A DNA stretch of 24,122 nucleotides from DATMXS01 sp050260275. GTDB lineage: Bacteria; Acidobacteriota; Terriglobia; Bryobacterales; Bryobacteraceae. The notes beneath the pieces are model-generated. The model made no database searches. It saw nothing but the letters and a program-made list of their open reading frames with translations, and was not told the origin of the DNA. Position 1 is the stretch's first letter. The number at the start of each line of letters is the position of its first letter. Shown here one piece after another: positions 15,027 to 21,828 of the stretch. Location: positions 1-24,122 of the forward strand of contig JBLNBX010000270.1 in the NCBI GenBank assembly GCA_050260275.1, read 5' to 3'. The position numbers and the translations under genes were made by a program.

Positions 15027-16663
15027 GGGCGCGCTTCGTAGACGATCTCGCCACCGACCACCGTCATCAGCACCCGCGCCTTCAGAATCCCGGCGGGCGG
15101 CGCGGTCATGATATCGGTCGAGAGCATGATGAAGTCGGCTGCCATCCCGGGCGCGAGCGTGCCCTTCCAACTCTCTTCGAACGCGGCGTAGGCGCCGGCG
15201 CGCGTCCAGCTTTCGAGAGCTTCGGCGCGGGTCATGCGCTGATCTGGAAACCAGCCTTCGGGCGGGTTGCCGGAACGGTCCTGGCGGGTGATTGCGGCGT
15301 AGAAACCGTAGAGGGGGTTCGGCCCCTCGACGGGGAAATCCGAGCCGTTGGGGACGCGCACGCCGAGCGCGAGGAACCGCCGCCACGCGTACGCTCCTTT
15401 GACGCGCTCCGGGCCGAGGCGCTTTTCGGCCCAGCGCATGTCGCTGGTGGCGTGAGTCGCCTGCATCGACGCAATGATCGAGTATTTCGCGAAGAGCTCG
15501 AAATCCGCGGGAGCGACGACCTGCGCGTGCTCGATGCGGAAGCGGCGGTCGTTCTTCCCGCCGAGCGCGGCTGCGTACGCGGCGAGGACCTCATGGTTGG
15601 CGCGATCGCCGATGGCGTGCGTGTTCACCTGGAAACCGGCGGCAACGGCCTCGCGGGCGACCTTCTCGATGGCTGCGCGGTCGAGCATCATCAGGCCGGT
15701 GTTGCCGGGTTCGTCGGTGTACGGCTCGGTCATCGCGGCGCCGCGCGAGCCGAGCGCACCGTCGGCCATCAGCTTGATGCTGCGCACGGTGAGGCGCTTG
15801 CCGATCTCGGGGCCGCGCTTCAGGTACTCGCGCCACAGCTCGCCTGGACCGCCGATCATTGCGTAAACCCGCACGGGAAGCTCGTTCGACTTCAACAGGT
15901 CGCGGTAGGCGGCGAGTTCCTGTTCGCCTATGCCGGCGTCGTGAACGGACGTGATGCCCAGCCGCGCGCACTCGCGGGCCGCCGCGGCGAGTCTCCGGCG
16001 GGTATCGGCGAACGATGCGGGCGGGATCTTCCGGGCAACGAGATCCTGGGCGCTATCGATCAGAATGCCCGTCGGCGCGCCGGAGGCATCGCGGTGGATT
16101 CTGCCGCCCGGCGGGTCCTTGGTGGCGGCGGTGATGCCCGCCAGTTCGAGCGCTCTGTGATTCACCCAGGCTGCGTGGCCGTCCACGCGAACAAGGAATA
16201 CCGGAGCTTCGGTGACGTCAAGATCGGAGGCTGTGGGGAACGCTCCGCCCCAGTTGGTCTGGTCCCACGCATGGCCACGTATCCACGCGCCGGCTGGAGC
16301 GGATTTCGCGGCTTCGCGGACCAGCCGCGCCACCTCCGCCACGCTGCGGACCTCGCGAAGGTCGAGTGTTTCGAGCTGTTCTCCCAGGCCCTCCATGTGG
16401 CAATGCGAGTCGATAAAGCCGGGAATGATAGTTGCGCCGCGCGCGTCAATGAGACGCGTGGAAGGTCCACGGAACGGCGCTGGATCGTCGCCCGCATAGA
16501 CGATGCGCCCGCCGCGCACGGCAAGAGATGTGGCCTCCGGGCGGGACGGGTCGAGCGTGTATACCAGAGCCCGGGTGATGATCAGATCGGCGGGTTGCGC
16601 CATTGCTAAGGTCATTGAAAAGGCCAACTTAGCTACCACCACCCGGGCTAGAATGGAGGGCAT
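15023..16663 (-). CDS. Exported amidohydrolase, YtcJ-like metal-dependent hydrolase
   Basis: 546 residues from ATG 16663, where a signal peptide begins (VVVAKLAFSMTLAMA, cleavage near LAMA-QPAD); a longer frame upstream lies antisense to the MauE gene and is rejected. The amidohydrolase_3 pattern is complete: DLIITRALVYTLDP at the start, FIDSHCHMEGLGE with H87 and H89 as metal ligands, IKLMADGALGSRGAAMTEPY, VNTHAIGDRANHEVL, RIEHAQVV, PNGSDFPVEGPNPLYGFYAAITRQ with the catalytic Asp, and a GTLAPGMAADFIMLS beta-sandwich end. Members hydrolyse C-N bonds of varied substrates; the specificity here is unknown, and the periplasmic location is inferred from the signal. The gene is coupled to the small membrane protein downstream and divergent from the MauE-thioredoxin gene with overlapping start codons. 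Confidence 0.88.
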   Translation of the reverse strand: MPSILARVVVAKLAFSMTLAMAQPADLIITRALVYTLDPSRPEATSLAVRGGRIVYAGDDPAPFRGPSTRLIDARGATIIPGFIDSHCHMEGLGEQLETLDLREVRSVAEVARLVREAAKSAPAGAWIRGHAWDQTNWGGAFPTASDLDVTEAPVFLVRVDGHAAWVNHRALELAGITAATKDPPGGRIHRDASGAPTGILIDSAQDLVARKIPPASFADTRRRLAAAARECARLGITSVHDAGIGEQELAAYRDLLKSNELPVRVYAMIGGPGELWREYLKRGPEIGKRLTVRSIKLMADGALGSRGAAMTEPYTDEPGNTGLMMLDRAAIEKVAREAVAAGFQVNTHAIGDRANHEVLAAYAAALGGKNDRRFRIEHAQVVAPADFELFAKYSIIASMQATHATSDMRWAEKRLGPERVKGAYAWRRFLALGVRVPNGSDFPVEGPNPLYGFYAAITRQDRSGNPPEGWFPDQRMTRAEALESWTRAGAYAAFEESWKGTLAPGMAADFIMLSTDIMTAPPAGILKARVLMTVVGGEIVYEARP

Positions 16664-17615
16664 GGACGACAGTATTGCACATCCACGCCCGGGCGCTCCT
16701 GCATGGGCGTCCGTGGAGTGGAAAGCCGTGGCGGGCCACACCGCAGCGGTGCTCGCGGCAATCCCCTTCCTGGTTGCGGGCGTTTGGAAAATCACAGATC
16801 CGATTGGCGCTTCAGTGCGTCTCATGCAGGCATTGGTGCCGGGCAACCTCGCCCTCGCAGGGGCTGTAGGTTTCGGGATCGCAGAGCTGTTCGGAGCGGT
16901 TCTCATCATCGTGCCGATGTACAGGCGCTGGGGCGCGATCATCATCTCCGCGCTGCTGGTTGCCTTCATGGTGTATATAGGCATCAACTACACGGCGCTC
17001 ACCGGCGAAGAGTGCAACTGCTTTCCCTGGATCGAACGCGCTATCGGCCCGGGCTTCTTCATCAGCGACGGTGTGATGTTGCTGTTCGCCGTTGTCGCAG
17101 GCATCTGGGCGCGGCCGTCCCGCTGCGTGCGAAACGCGCTGCTGGTGCTGCTGGCCACCACGGTGTTCGCGGGCGCGTCGCTCGGCGTGGCGGTGGTGCG
17201 TTCGGCCGCGGTGCGCGTGCCCGCGGTGGTCGAGGTGGAGGGACGCCCGTTCGCCCTGCGCGAAGGGCGGGTGCTGCTCTACTTCTTCAATCCCGAGTGC
17301 ACGCACTGCCTGGCTGCGGCGCGCGACCTGTCGCACCACGGCTGGAATAATGTCACCGTGCTGGCGGTCGCAACCGAGCAGCCGCGGTTCGCGGGAGGCT
17401 TTCTAAGAGCGTCGGGATTGACCGCGCGTCTGGTGGGACCGGCCAGCCCCGGCGAGACGCCCGCGGCGGACACGGCTGCGCTGATGAAAGAGTTCAACTT
17501 CGTATCGGTGCCGTATGCGGTGGCCCTGAGCGACGGCGAGGTGCTGGGCGAGTTCCGTTATTTCGACGCGAACGAGCCGGCGGAATCGCTGCGCAAGTTG
17601 GGCTTTATCGATTAG
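16653..17615 (+). CDS. MauE/DoxX-type membrane protein fused to a periplasmic thioredoxin-like domain
   Basis: About 320 residues. Four to five N-terminal helices form a MauE/DoxX-like domain (IPFLVAGVWKITDP, GFGIAELFGAVLIIV, VAFMVYIGINYTAL), with the conserved GEECNCFPWIERAIGPGFF segment carrying a C-x-C pair. A further helix (LLVLLATTVFAGASLGVAVV) leads to a domain with LLYFFNPECTHCLAAARDL, a CxxC thioredoxin-type active site, and a cis-proline-like FNFVSVPYAV. MauE helps disulphide maturation in methylamine dehydrogenase synthesis; such fusions are probable VKOR-like or DsbD-like redox relays handing electrons across the membrane. Starts ATG 16653 and ATG 16662 are both possible, and both overlap the divergent amidohydrolase start. 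The longer upstream frame is antisense to that gene and rejected. Confidence 0.82.
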   Translation: MEGMDDSIAHPRPGAPAWASVEWKAVAGHTAAVLAAIPFLVAGVWKITDPIGASVRLMQALVPGNLALAGAVGFGIAELFGAVLIIVPMYRRWGAIIISALLVAFMVYIGINYTALTGEECNCFPWIERAIGPGFFISDGVMLLFAVVAGIWARPSRCVRNALLVLLATTVFAGASLGVAVVRSAAVRVPAVVEVEGRPFALREGRVLLYFFNPECTHCLAAARDLSHHGWNNVTVLAVATEQPRFAGGFLRASGLTARLVGPASPGETPAADTAALMKEFNFVSVPYAVALSDGEVLGEFRYFDANEPAESLRKLGFID

Positions 17616-17823
17616 CTGTGGCGAACGGCCGCGCCTTACCCGGCTACCGCGATTGAGCGGCGGCCGATCCTCGTCTCAAAACGATGCGAAGTAGCGTTGC
17701 CAGCCGGATCCACGCGCCTCGTGATGCGGCCGGGCTGCGTCACTTGGGTGGCGCCTTAACGTCCCGGCAAGCCGCCTCGCGCGCACTCCGGGTTTCCGGA
17801 GATGCTGGCGGCGGAGATAGGGG

Positions 17824-17839
17824 TGGCACTCCGGATGCT
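17824..17839 (+). promoter_or_regulatory. Sigma54 (-24/-12) promoter candidate before the repeat lipoprotein
   Basis: TGGCAC-N5-ATGCT matches the consensus TGGCAC-N5-TTGCW at all but one listed base, with the GG and GC dinucleotides exactly 12 bp apart. Transcription would start near 17850, just before GGAG (17849-17852) and the ATG at 17862, a very short leader. An NtrC-type activator is encoded at 3111-4469, but no activator site was identified here. Confidence 0.45.
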
Positions 17840-17861
17840 CAGTAATTCGGAGTTGACGCAC

Positions 17862-18443
17862 ATGCCGGTCCGCGGCTTCGGAACAGTCTGCAGTGTTCTC
17901 GCACTCGTGCTGGTGCTTGCCGGCATTTCCGCATGCGGGATGAACATGCCGGGCGGCTGGATGCAGTCGAGCGGCGTGGTTGCGGAAAGCCGCCGCATCG
18001 CGAGCGGCAAGGTGAAGACGTACACACCAGGACGCGAGATCACCATTGACGTGGCTATGGGCTTCGACAAATCGTACGATCTGTCGCAGCCAGAGCCGGG
18101 AACGAGAATCACGGTATCACCGAAGATCAAAGTGGGCGATACCGTGGCCGTGATCGAGTACGACGAGAACAGCGTCCGCAACATCGACATAGTCTTGCAG
18201 GAGGATCTTGCCGAAGGTTTTGTAGTCAGTACCCGGGCAAACGGGCGCGTGATAGGCTATACGCCCGGCGAGCGCATCACTGTACGCATTGACGGCAACG
18301 GGACGCGCACCTATGACCTCAGTGGCGCCGACGGCGTCTACGTTGCAATCGGAGCCGGCGTCCGCGAGGGCGACGCGGTCACTGTCCTCGAAGGCAGCCG
18401 CCAGAGGCAGCGCGTGATTCGCATCGAGAAGACCGGCAAGTGA
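17862..18443 (+). CDS. Lipoprotein with two tandem beta-rich repeats
   Basis: 193 residues from ATG 17862, chosen because GGAG lies 9 nt upstream and a lipoprotein signal follows immediately: a hydrophobic run to LAGISAC, with Cys25 as the lipidated residue. An in-frame ATG at 17835 lies inside the promoter candidate. The mature part has two related units. The first contains KTYTPGREITIDV, then SYDLS, then IKVGDTVAVIE and a RNIDIV end; the second contains IGYTPGERITVRI, then TYDLS, then VREGDAVTVLE and an RVIRIE end. The likeness indicates internal duplication of a small OB- or beta-barrel-like domain. Function is unknown. Nothing else with coding potential was seen in the 245-bp gap before it, which has a CTCCGG/CCGGAG hairpin at 17786-17801. 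Confidence 0.75.
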   Translation: MPVRGFGTVCSVLALVLVLAGISACGMNMPGGWMQSSGVVAESRRIASGKVKTYTPGREITIDVAMGFDKSYDLSQPEPGTRITVSPKIKVGDTVAVIEYDENSVRNIDIVLQEDLAEGFVVSTRANGRVIGYTPGERITVRIDGNGTRTYDLSGADGVYVAIGAGVREGDAVTVLEGSRQRQRVIRIEKTGK

Positions 18444-18863
18444 TCGAACTCAGGCGCCGCACACGGCGAAGGCGCCCGCAGATGAGCCGCTGCCAGCCTG
18501 TGCGCCGGCGAATCGTTCACTGTGAAGTGCGGGTGATTTACCGTGAAATGCGGTTGATTTACTAAGTGAGTCCAGGGACCGGACGCTTTGTCCCAATGCG
18601 CCGTTTTCCGGCACAAATCTACACCCAGTGTGAAATATCGTCCCGAATGGCGGACGAGTCGATGCCCGACGCCTCAGGCAACGCGCACACGCGTAACAGG
18701 ATCGCGTATGGAGGGTGTATTGCGAAGGCGTTGTCGTGAGAGCGCGCCCGCAGCGTGCGTTCCGAACGCGGTTCGTATGGGCGGGCTGTGCGCGGCGGCC
18801 GTCTCGTCCGGCTGCGGGCTTGGATGAACGCCGTCTACCGCGCGCTCATCGCGGCTTGATTCT
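18444..18863. other. Intergenic region before the DUF2382 genes
   Basis: No convincing gene in 420 bp. The only structure seen is a pair of 21-bp tandem repeats near 18519-18560, followed by a partial third unit. The remainder is GC-rich without recognisable promoter boxes. Short frames here have no domain or ribosome binding site. Confidence 0.5.
18519..18560. repeat. Two 21-bp imperfect tandem repeats
   Basis: Units 18519-18539 and 18540-18560 both follow the pattern ACYGTGAARTGCGGKTGATTT and differ at three positions. A shorter related start (ACTAAGTGA) follows. Tandem sites of this size spaced two helical turns apart could be operators for a dimeric regulator, but no known consensus fits. 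Confidence 0.6.
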
Positions 18864-19544
18864 GTGGTGGATTTTCTGAAAGGCAAGGTCTTGCAGATGC
18901 CTGAAGGAAATCGATTCGAGGTAAGCGGTCAGGGCGGTTTTCGCGGCAGGCTATTCGGCTCCGTTCTGTATATCGACGGCACGCAGTACCGGCTCATCCG
19001 CACTGATAGCGGCCGGGATTATCTGATCCCCGCCGGGACGGTTCGGCTCCGGGACGACGGCTCATACTCGCTTACTCTGACGCCAGAGCAGGCCGAAAGC
19101 TACGCGGTCGAGAAGCACCTCGAACGCGACCGCGAGCAACGCGCGCCCGCCAAGCCGCCGGCAACAGGCACGGATGAGATAGTCATTCCCATCGTCGCCG
19201 AGCAGATGCACGTATCCAAACAGACCGCGGAGAGGGACCGGCTGCGCGTTCACAAGCGCGTCAAGGAGTTCGAAACGGTTGTGGACGAGCCCGTCTTCAC
19301 AGAGAAGTACGTGGTGCGGCGCGTTCCGGTGAATAAAGCCGTGGACGGCCCGGTTGAAACGCGAGTTGCCGGCGACACCATCATCGTGCCGCTGCTCGAG
19401 GAGGTGATCGTCACTCAGAAGCGGCTCATGCTTCGCGAAGAGCTGCACATCACCAGAACACGGGAAGAAGGGCGGGAGCCCAGGACCGTCAAACTCCGGA
19501 AGGAATACGTCGAGATCGAGCGGGTCAGACCGGCCGGCTCATAG
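18864..19544 (+). CDS. DUF2382 (YsnF/AvaK-like) stress-associated protein
   Basis: 226 residues from GTG 18864; GTG 18867 is an equally possible start, and the ribosome binding site is weak. The N-terminal 75 residues (LKGKVLQMPEGNRFEV, YRLIRTDSGRDYLIPAGTVRLRDDGSYSL) look like a small beta-barrel of PRC type. From about residue 95 it is a DUF2382 domain in two halves: DEIVIPIVAEQMHVSKQ with RVHKRVKEFETVVDEPV, then GDTIIVPLLEEVIVTQK with REELHITRTREE. The alternating charged strands are typical of the family, which recurs in desiccation, heat and oxidative stress contexts without a known biochemical role. There is no export signal. The next gene, also DUF2382, starts 25 bp later, so the two form an operon. 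Confidence 0.8.
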   Translation: MVDFLKGKVLQMPEGNRFEVSGQGGFRGRLFGSVLYIDGTQYRLIRTDSGRDYLIPAGTVRLRDDGSYSLTLTPEQAESYAVEKHLERDREQRAPAKPPATGTDEIVIPIVAEQMHVSKQTAERDRLRVHKRVKEFETVVDEPVFTEKYVVRRVPVNKAVDGPVETRVAGDTIIVPLLEEVIVTQKRLMLREELHITRTREEGREPRTVKLRKEYVEIERVRPAGS

Positions 19545-19569
19545 GAACTCAGAGGGAGGAGAACCGAGT

Positions 19570-20616
19570 ATGTACAGGATGATCGTCGGGCTATATCCAA
19601 ACGCTGTCGATGGCGAGAATGTCATGCGCGAGCTGCAGTCGGCGGGTTTCTCGCGCAACGACCTCAGCTTAATCCGCAGGGAGCATGAGCGCAGAAAGGA
19701 TGAAAAGGCAGAGCGGCGCGCGCTCATCGACGACCTGACCAGCAAGGGCGCCGACCGAGCCGATGCCGAGATCTATGCCGAAGGCATCATGCGCGGCCAG
19801 GTGCTGGTGACTTGCAAGACGGAAACCAAGGACGCCGACAGGGCGGCCGAGATCATGGCGCGCCACAAGGCGGCCGACATCGACAAGCAGGCGGACGAGT
19901 GGCGCTCGGCCGGCTGGAAGCCCCTGTACGGGCGCGAAACCCGCGGCGAGACCGGCCTGGGCGAGGCGCGGGCGGAGCGCTCGGCCGGCGAGGAGGCGAG
20001 ATACCCCGTTGTGGAGGAGCAGCTTCAGGTTGGCATCCGCAGGGGCGTATCCGGCGTCCGCATCTATCGCCACGTCACTGCCAAGCCGGTTGAAGAGAAG
20101 GTTCGCCTGCACGGAGAACAGGTGCGCGTCGAGCGCCGCCCGGCAGACCGGCCGTTGTCGGCAGGCGACCGCGACGCGTTCCGCGAGGAGACCATCGAAC
20201 TCACCGAAACCACCGAGGAGCCGATCGTCTCCAAGCAGCCGCGCGTGGTAGAGGAGGTCGTCGTTAAGAAAGAGCAACAGGACCGCGACGTCACCGTTCG
20301 CGACACGGTACGGCGCTCCGATGTTGAGGTGCAGCGCATGGCGGCGGGATCCACGCAGCCGCGCGGCGAGTTCGACGAAGATTTCCGGCGCGATTTCGAA
20401 TCGCGGTTTTCGGGCCGCGGCCTCACGTACGACCAGTACGCGCCGGTCTATGCGTTCGGCACCCGCTACTCCGGCGAGCAGAAGTACTCCGACTGGAACT
20501 CGCTCGAGCCGGTGGCGCGGCGCGATTGGGAGTCGAGCGGCAACAGGATGCGTTGGGAAGAGGTTAAAGACGCGATCCGGTTCGGATGGGACCGGGCGCG
20601 CCGCCGCCGGATCTGA
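19570..20616 (+). CDS. YflT-like plus DUF2382 stress protein with conserved C-terminal tail
   Basis: 348 residues with a strong ribosome binding site (GAGGGAGGAG before ATG 19570). Residues 1-110 (MIVGLYPNAVDGENVMRELQ, LISRREH-like LSLIRREHERR, then GIMRGQVLVTC) resemble the general stress protein 17M/YflT domain, a ferredoxin-like fold. Residues 145-260 are DUF2382 (YPVVEEQLQVGIRRGVSGVR, HGEQVRVERRPADRP, then IELTETTEEPIVSKQ). The C-terminus (about 275-348: DFRRDFESRFSGRGLTYDQY, YAFGTRYSGEQKYSDWNSLE, RMRWEEVKDAIRFGWDRA) is a tail I recall from many DUF2382 proteins of soil bacteria. Highly charged and soluble. Paired with the preceding gene; together they probably respond to envelope or redox stress. 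Confidence 0.82.
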   Translation: MYRMIVGLYPNAVDGENVMRELQSAGFSRNDLSLIRREHERRKDEKAERRALIDDLTSKGADRADAEIYAEGIMRGQVLVTCKTETKDADRAAEIMARHKAADIDKQADEWRSAGWKPLYGRETRGETGLGEARAERSAGEEARYPVVEEQLQVGIRRGVSGVRIYRHVTAKPVEEKVRLHGEQVRVERRPADRPLSAGDRDAFREETIELTETTEEPIVSKQPRVVEEVVVKKEQQDRDVTVRDTVRRSDVEVQRMAAGSTQPRGEFDEDFRRDFESRFSGRGLTYDQYAPVYAFGTRYSGEQKYSDWNSLEPVARRDWESSGNRMRWEEVKDAIRFGWDRARRRRI

Positions 20617-20685
20617 ACGAGTCCGGGAGATGGTTCGCGGCCGCGGGCGTCGAACCGCCGGGACGCGGATCCATGACTTGCACGG

Positions 20686-20719
20686 ACGGGCATCAGCCCG
20701 TACCGGCGAATTTGCCGGC
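20686..20719. repeat. Two adjacent hairpins between the DUF2382 and flavoprotein genes
   Basis: ACGGGC-ATCA-GCCCGT (20686-20701) is followed by CCGGC-GAATTT-GCCGG (20703-20718). They lie in the 123-bp gap and may act as a weak terminator or as a REP-like pair. No T-run follows. Confidence 0.4.
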
Positions 20720-20739
20720 TGACAGCGCCGCGAAACGTC

Positions 20740-21642
20740 ATGACCGCTGGGGACTGCGACGTCATCGTCGTGGGCGGCGGGCCGGCCGGCCTGAGCGCCG
20801 CCCTTATGCTCGGGCGTTGCCGGCGCCGGGTCATCGTTGTCGACGCCGGCGAGCCGCGCAACCGCCGCGCCGGAGCCGTTCACGGCTACCTGGGGCGCGA
20901 GGGCATTTCGCCGCTCGAGCTGTTGCGTGTCGGGCGTGAAGAACTGACGCCTTACGGGGTCGAGTTCATCCATGGGGAGGCCGTCGATGCCTCCCGCACG
21001 CCCGAGGGCGGCTTTGAGGTCGAGTTGCGGAGCGGAGCCCGGCTCCGCTCGCGCTTCATACTGCTGGCCACCGGCGTAGTGGACCAGTTGCCGGAGATCC
21101 CCGGCTTCAGCGAGTTCTACGGCACGAGCGTTCACCACTGCCCCTACTGCGATGGTTGGGAATCGCGCGACTTGCCGATCGCCGTCTACGGCAACTCCGG
21201 CGCGGGCCTGGCTCTATCCCTGAAAACCTGGAGCGACGAAATCGTGCTCTGCACCGGAGGGCCGCACACCCTGAGCGCCGAGCGCCTTCGCCAGCTCAAT
21301 CGCGCGAGTATTCGCGTGATCGACCTGGAGATAGCGCGCCTGGAGGGCTCCGGCGGGCAGCTCGAGCGCATTGTCTTCCGCAATGGCGAGACGCTCCCGC
21401 GCAGGAAGGTCTTCTTCTCCTCGCACCCGTTCCAGCGGTCGCGCCTGGCAGAAAAGCTCGGCTGCCGCTTCAACGAGAAAGGCACCGTCAGGACAGACAT
21501 ACGGCAGGGCGCTGGCGTTTCAGGCGTGTGGGTGGCGGGCGACGCCGCGAAAGACGTGCAGTCGGTGATTGTGGCGGCCGCCGAGGGCGCGAAGGCGGGC
21601 ATTGCCATCAACATGGCGCTTCAGAAGCTTGAGCGCGGTTAG
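20740..21642 (+). CDS. Thioredoxin-reductase-like FAD/NAD(P) oxidoreductase
   Basis: 300 residues. FAD-binding GxGxxG appears as IVVGGGPAGLSA (9-20), with the adenine/ribose Glu-Asp position at VVDAGEPRN. The redox-active pair is CPYC (134-137) in HHCPYCDGWE, where thioredoxin reductases carry CATC or CPYC. The second nucleotide-binding motif is atypical (VYGNSGAGLALSL, not GGGDSA), so NAD(P)H specificity, or even its use, is uncertain. The end (GVWVAGDAAKDVQSVIVAAAEGAKAG) is the usual C-terminal FAD site. No thioredoxin gene is adjacent, although the fused thioredoxin-like domain at 16653 lies 3 kb upstream. It follows the DUF2382 pair, consistent with redox stress. The ATG has no clear ribosome binding site. 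Confidence 0.88.
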   Translation: MTAGDCDVIVVGGGPAGLSAALMLGRCRRRVIVVDAGEPRNRRAGAVHGYLGREGISPLELLRVGREELTPYGVEFIHGEAVDASRTPEGGFEVELRSGARLRSRFILLATGVVDQLPEIPGFSEFYGTSVHHCPYCDGWESRDLPIAVYGNSGAGLALSLKTWSDEIVLCTGGPHTLSAERLRQLNRASIRVIDLEIARLEGSGGQLERIVFRNGETLPRRKVFFSSHPFQRSRLAEKLGCRFNEKGTVRTDIRQGAGVSGVWVAGDAAKDVQSVIVAAAEGAKAGIAINMALQKLERG

Positions 21643-21649
21643 GGCTTCG

Positions 21650-21682
21650 TTAGACACTCACTTAAAAATTCCTTAATATAAG
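21650..21682 (+). promoter_or_regulatory. Possible sigma70-type promoter for the GH57 gene
   Basis: A short AT-rich island in GC-rich DNA contains TATAAG (21677-21682), five of six bases of a -10 box. The -35 region is poor (GACACT/TTAGAC nearby). It lies about 150 bp before the GH57 start and just after the flavoprotein stop. The rest of that gap (21683-21828) shows nothing recognisable. Confidence 0.3.
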
Positions 21683-21828
21683 GCAGAGGGGCACCGCGAT
21701 ACTCACGACCACACTTGCGTCCGGGCCGGCCACGCACAGCGCCGGCGAGAAGCGGAGCAGTTCGAACGGTCCGGCCTGGTGTGTGCTGTCGCGCGGCCAC
21801 CCGCTAGGGTTCGCAGCTTACTCCGCCG

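Noticed and set aside
16664..16987. A 108-codon upstream extension of the amidohydrolase
   Set aside because: It is antisense to the MauE membrane domain and precedes a clear signal peptide, so it is not part of the protein.
19669..21138. A 489-codon antisense open frame across the DUF2382 and flavoprotein genes
   Set aside because: It spans two confident genes and an intergenic hairpin and has no family features.
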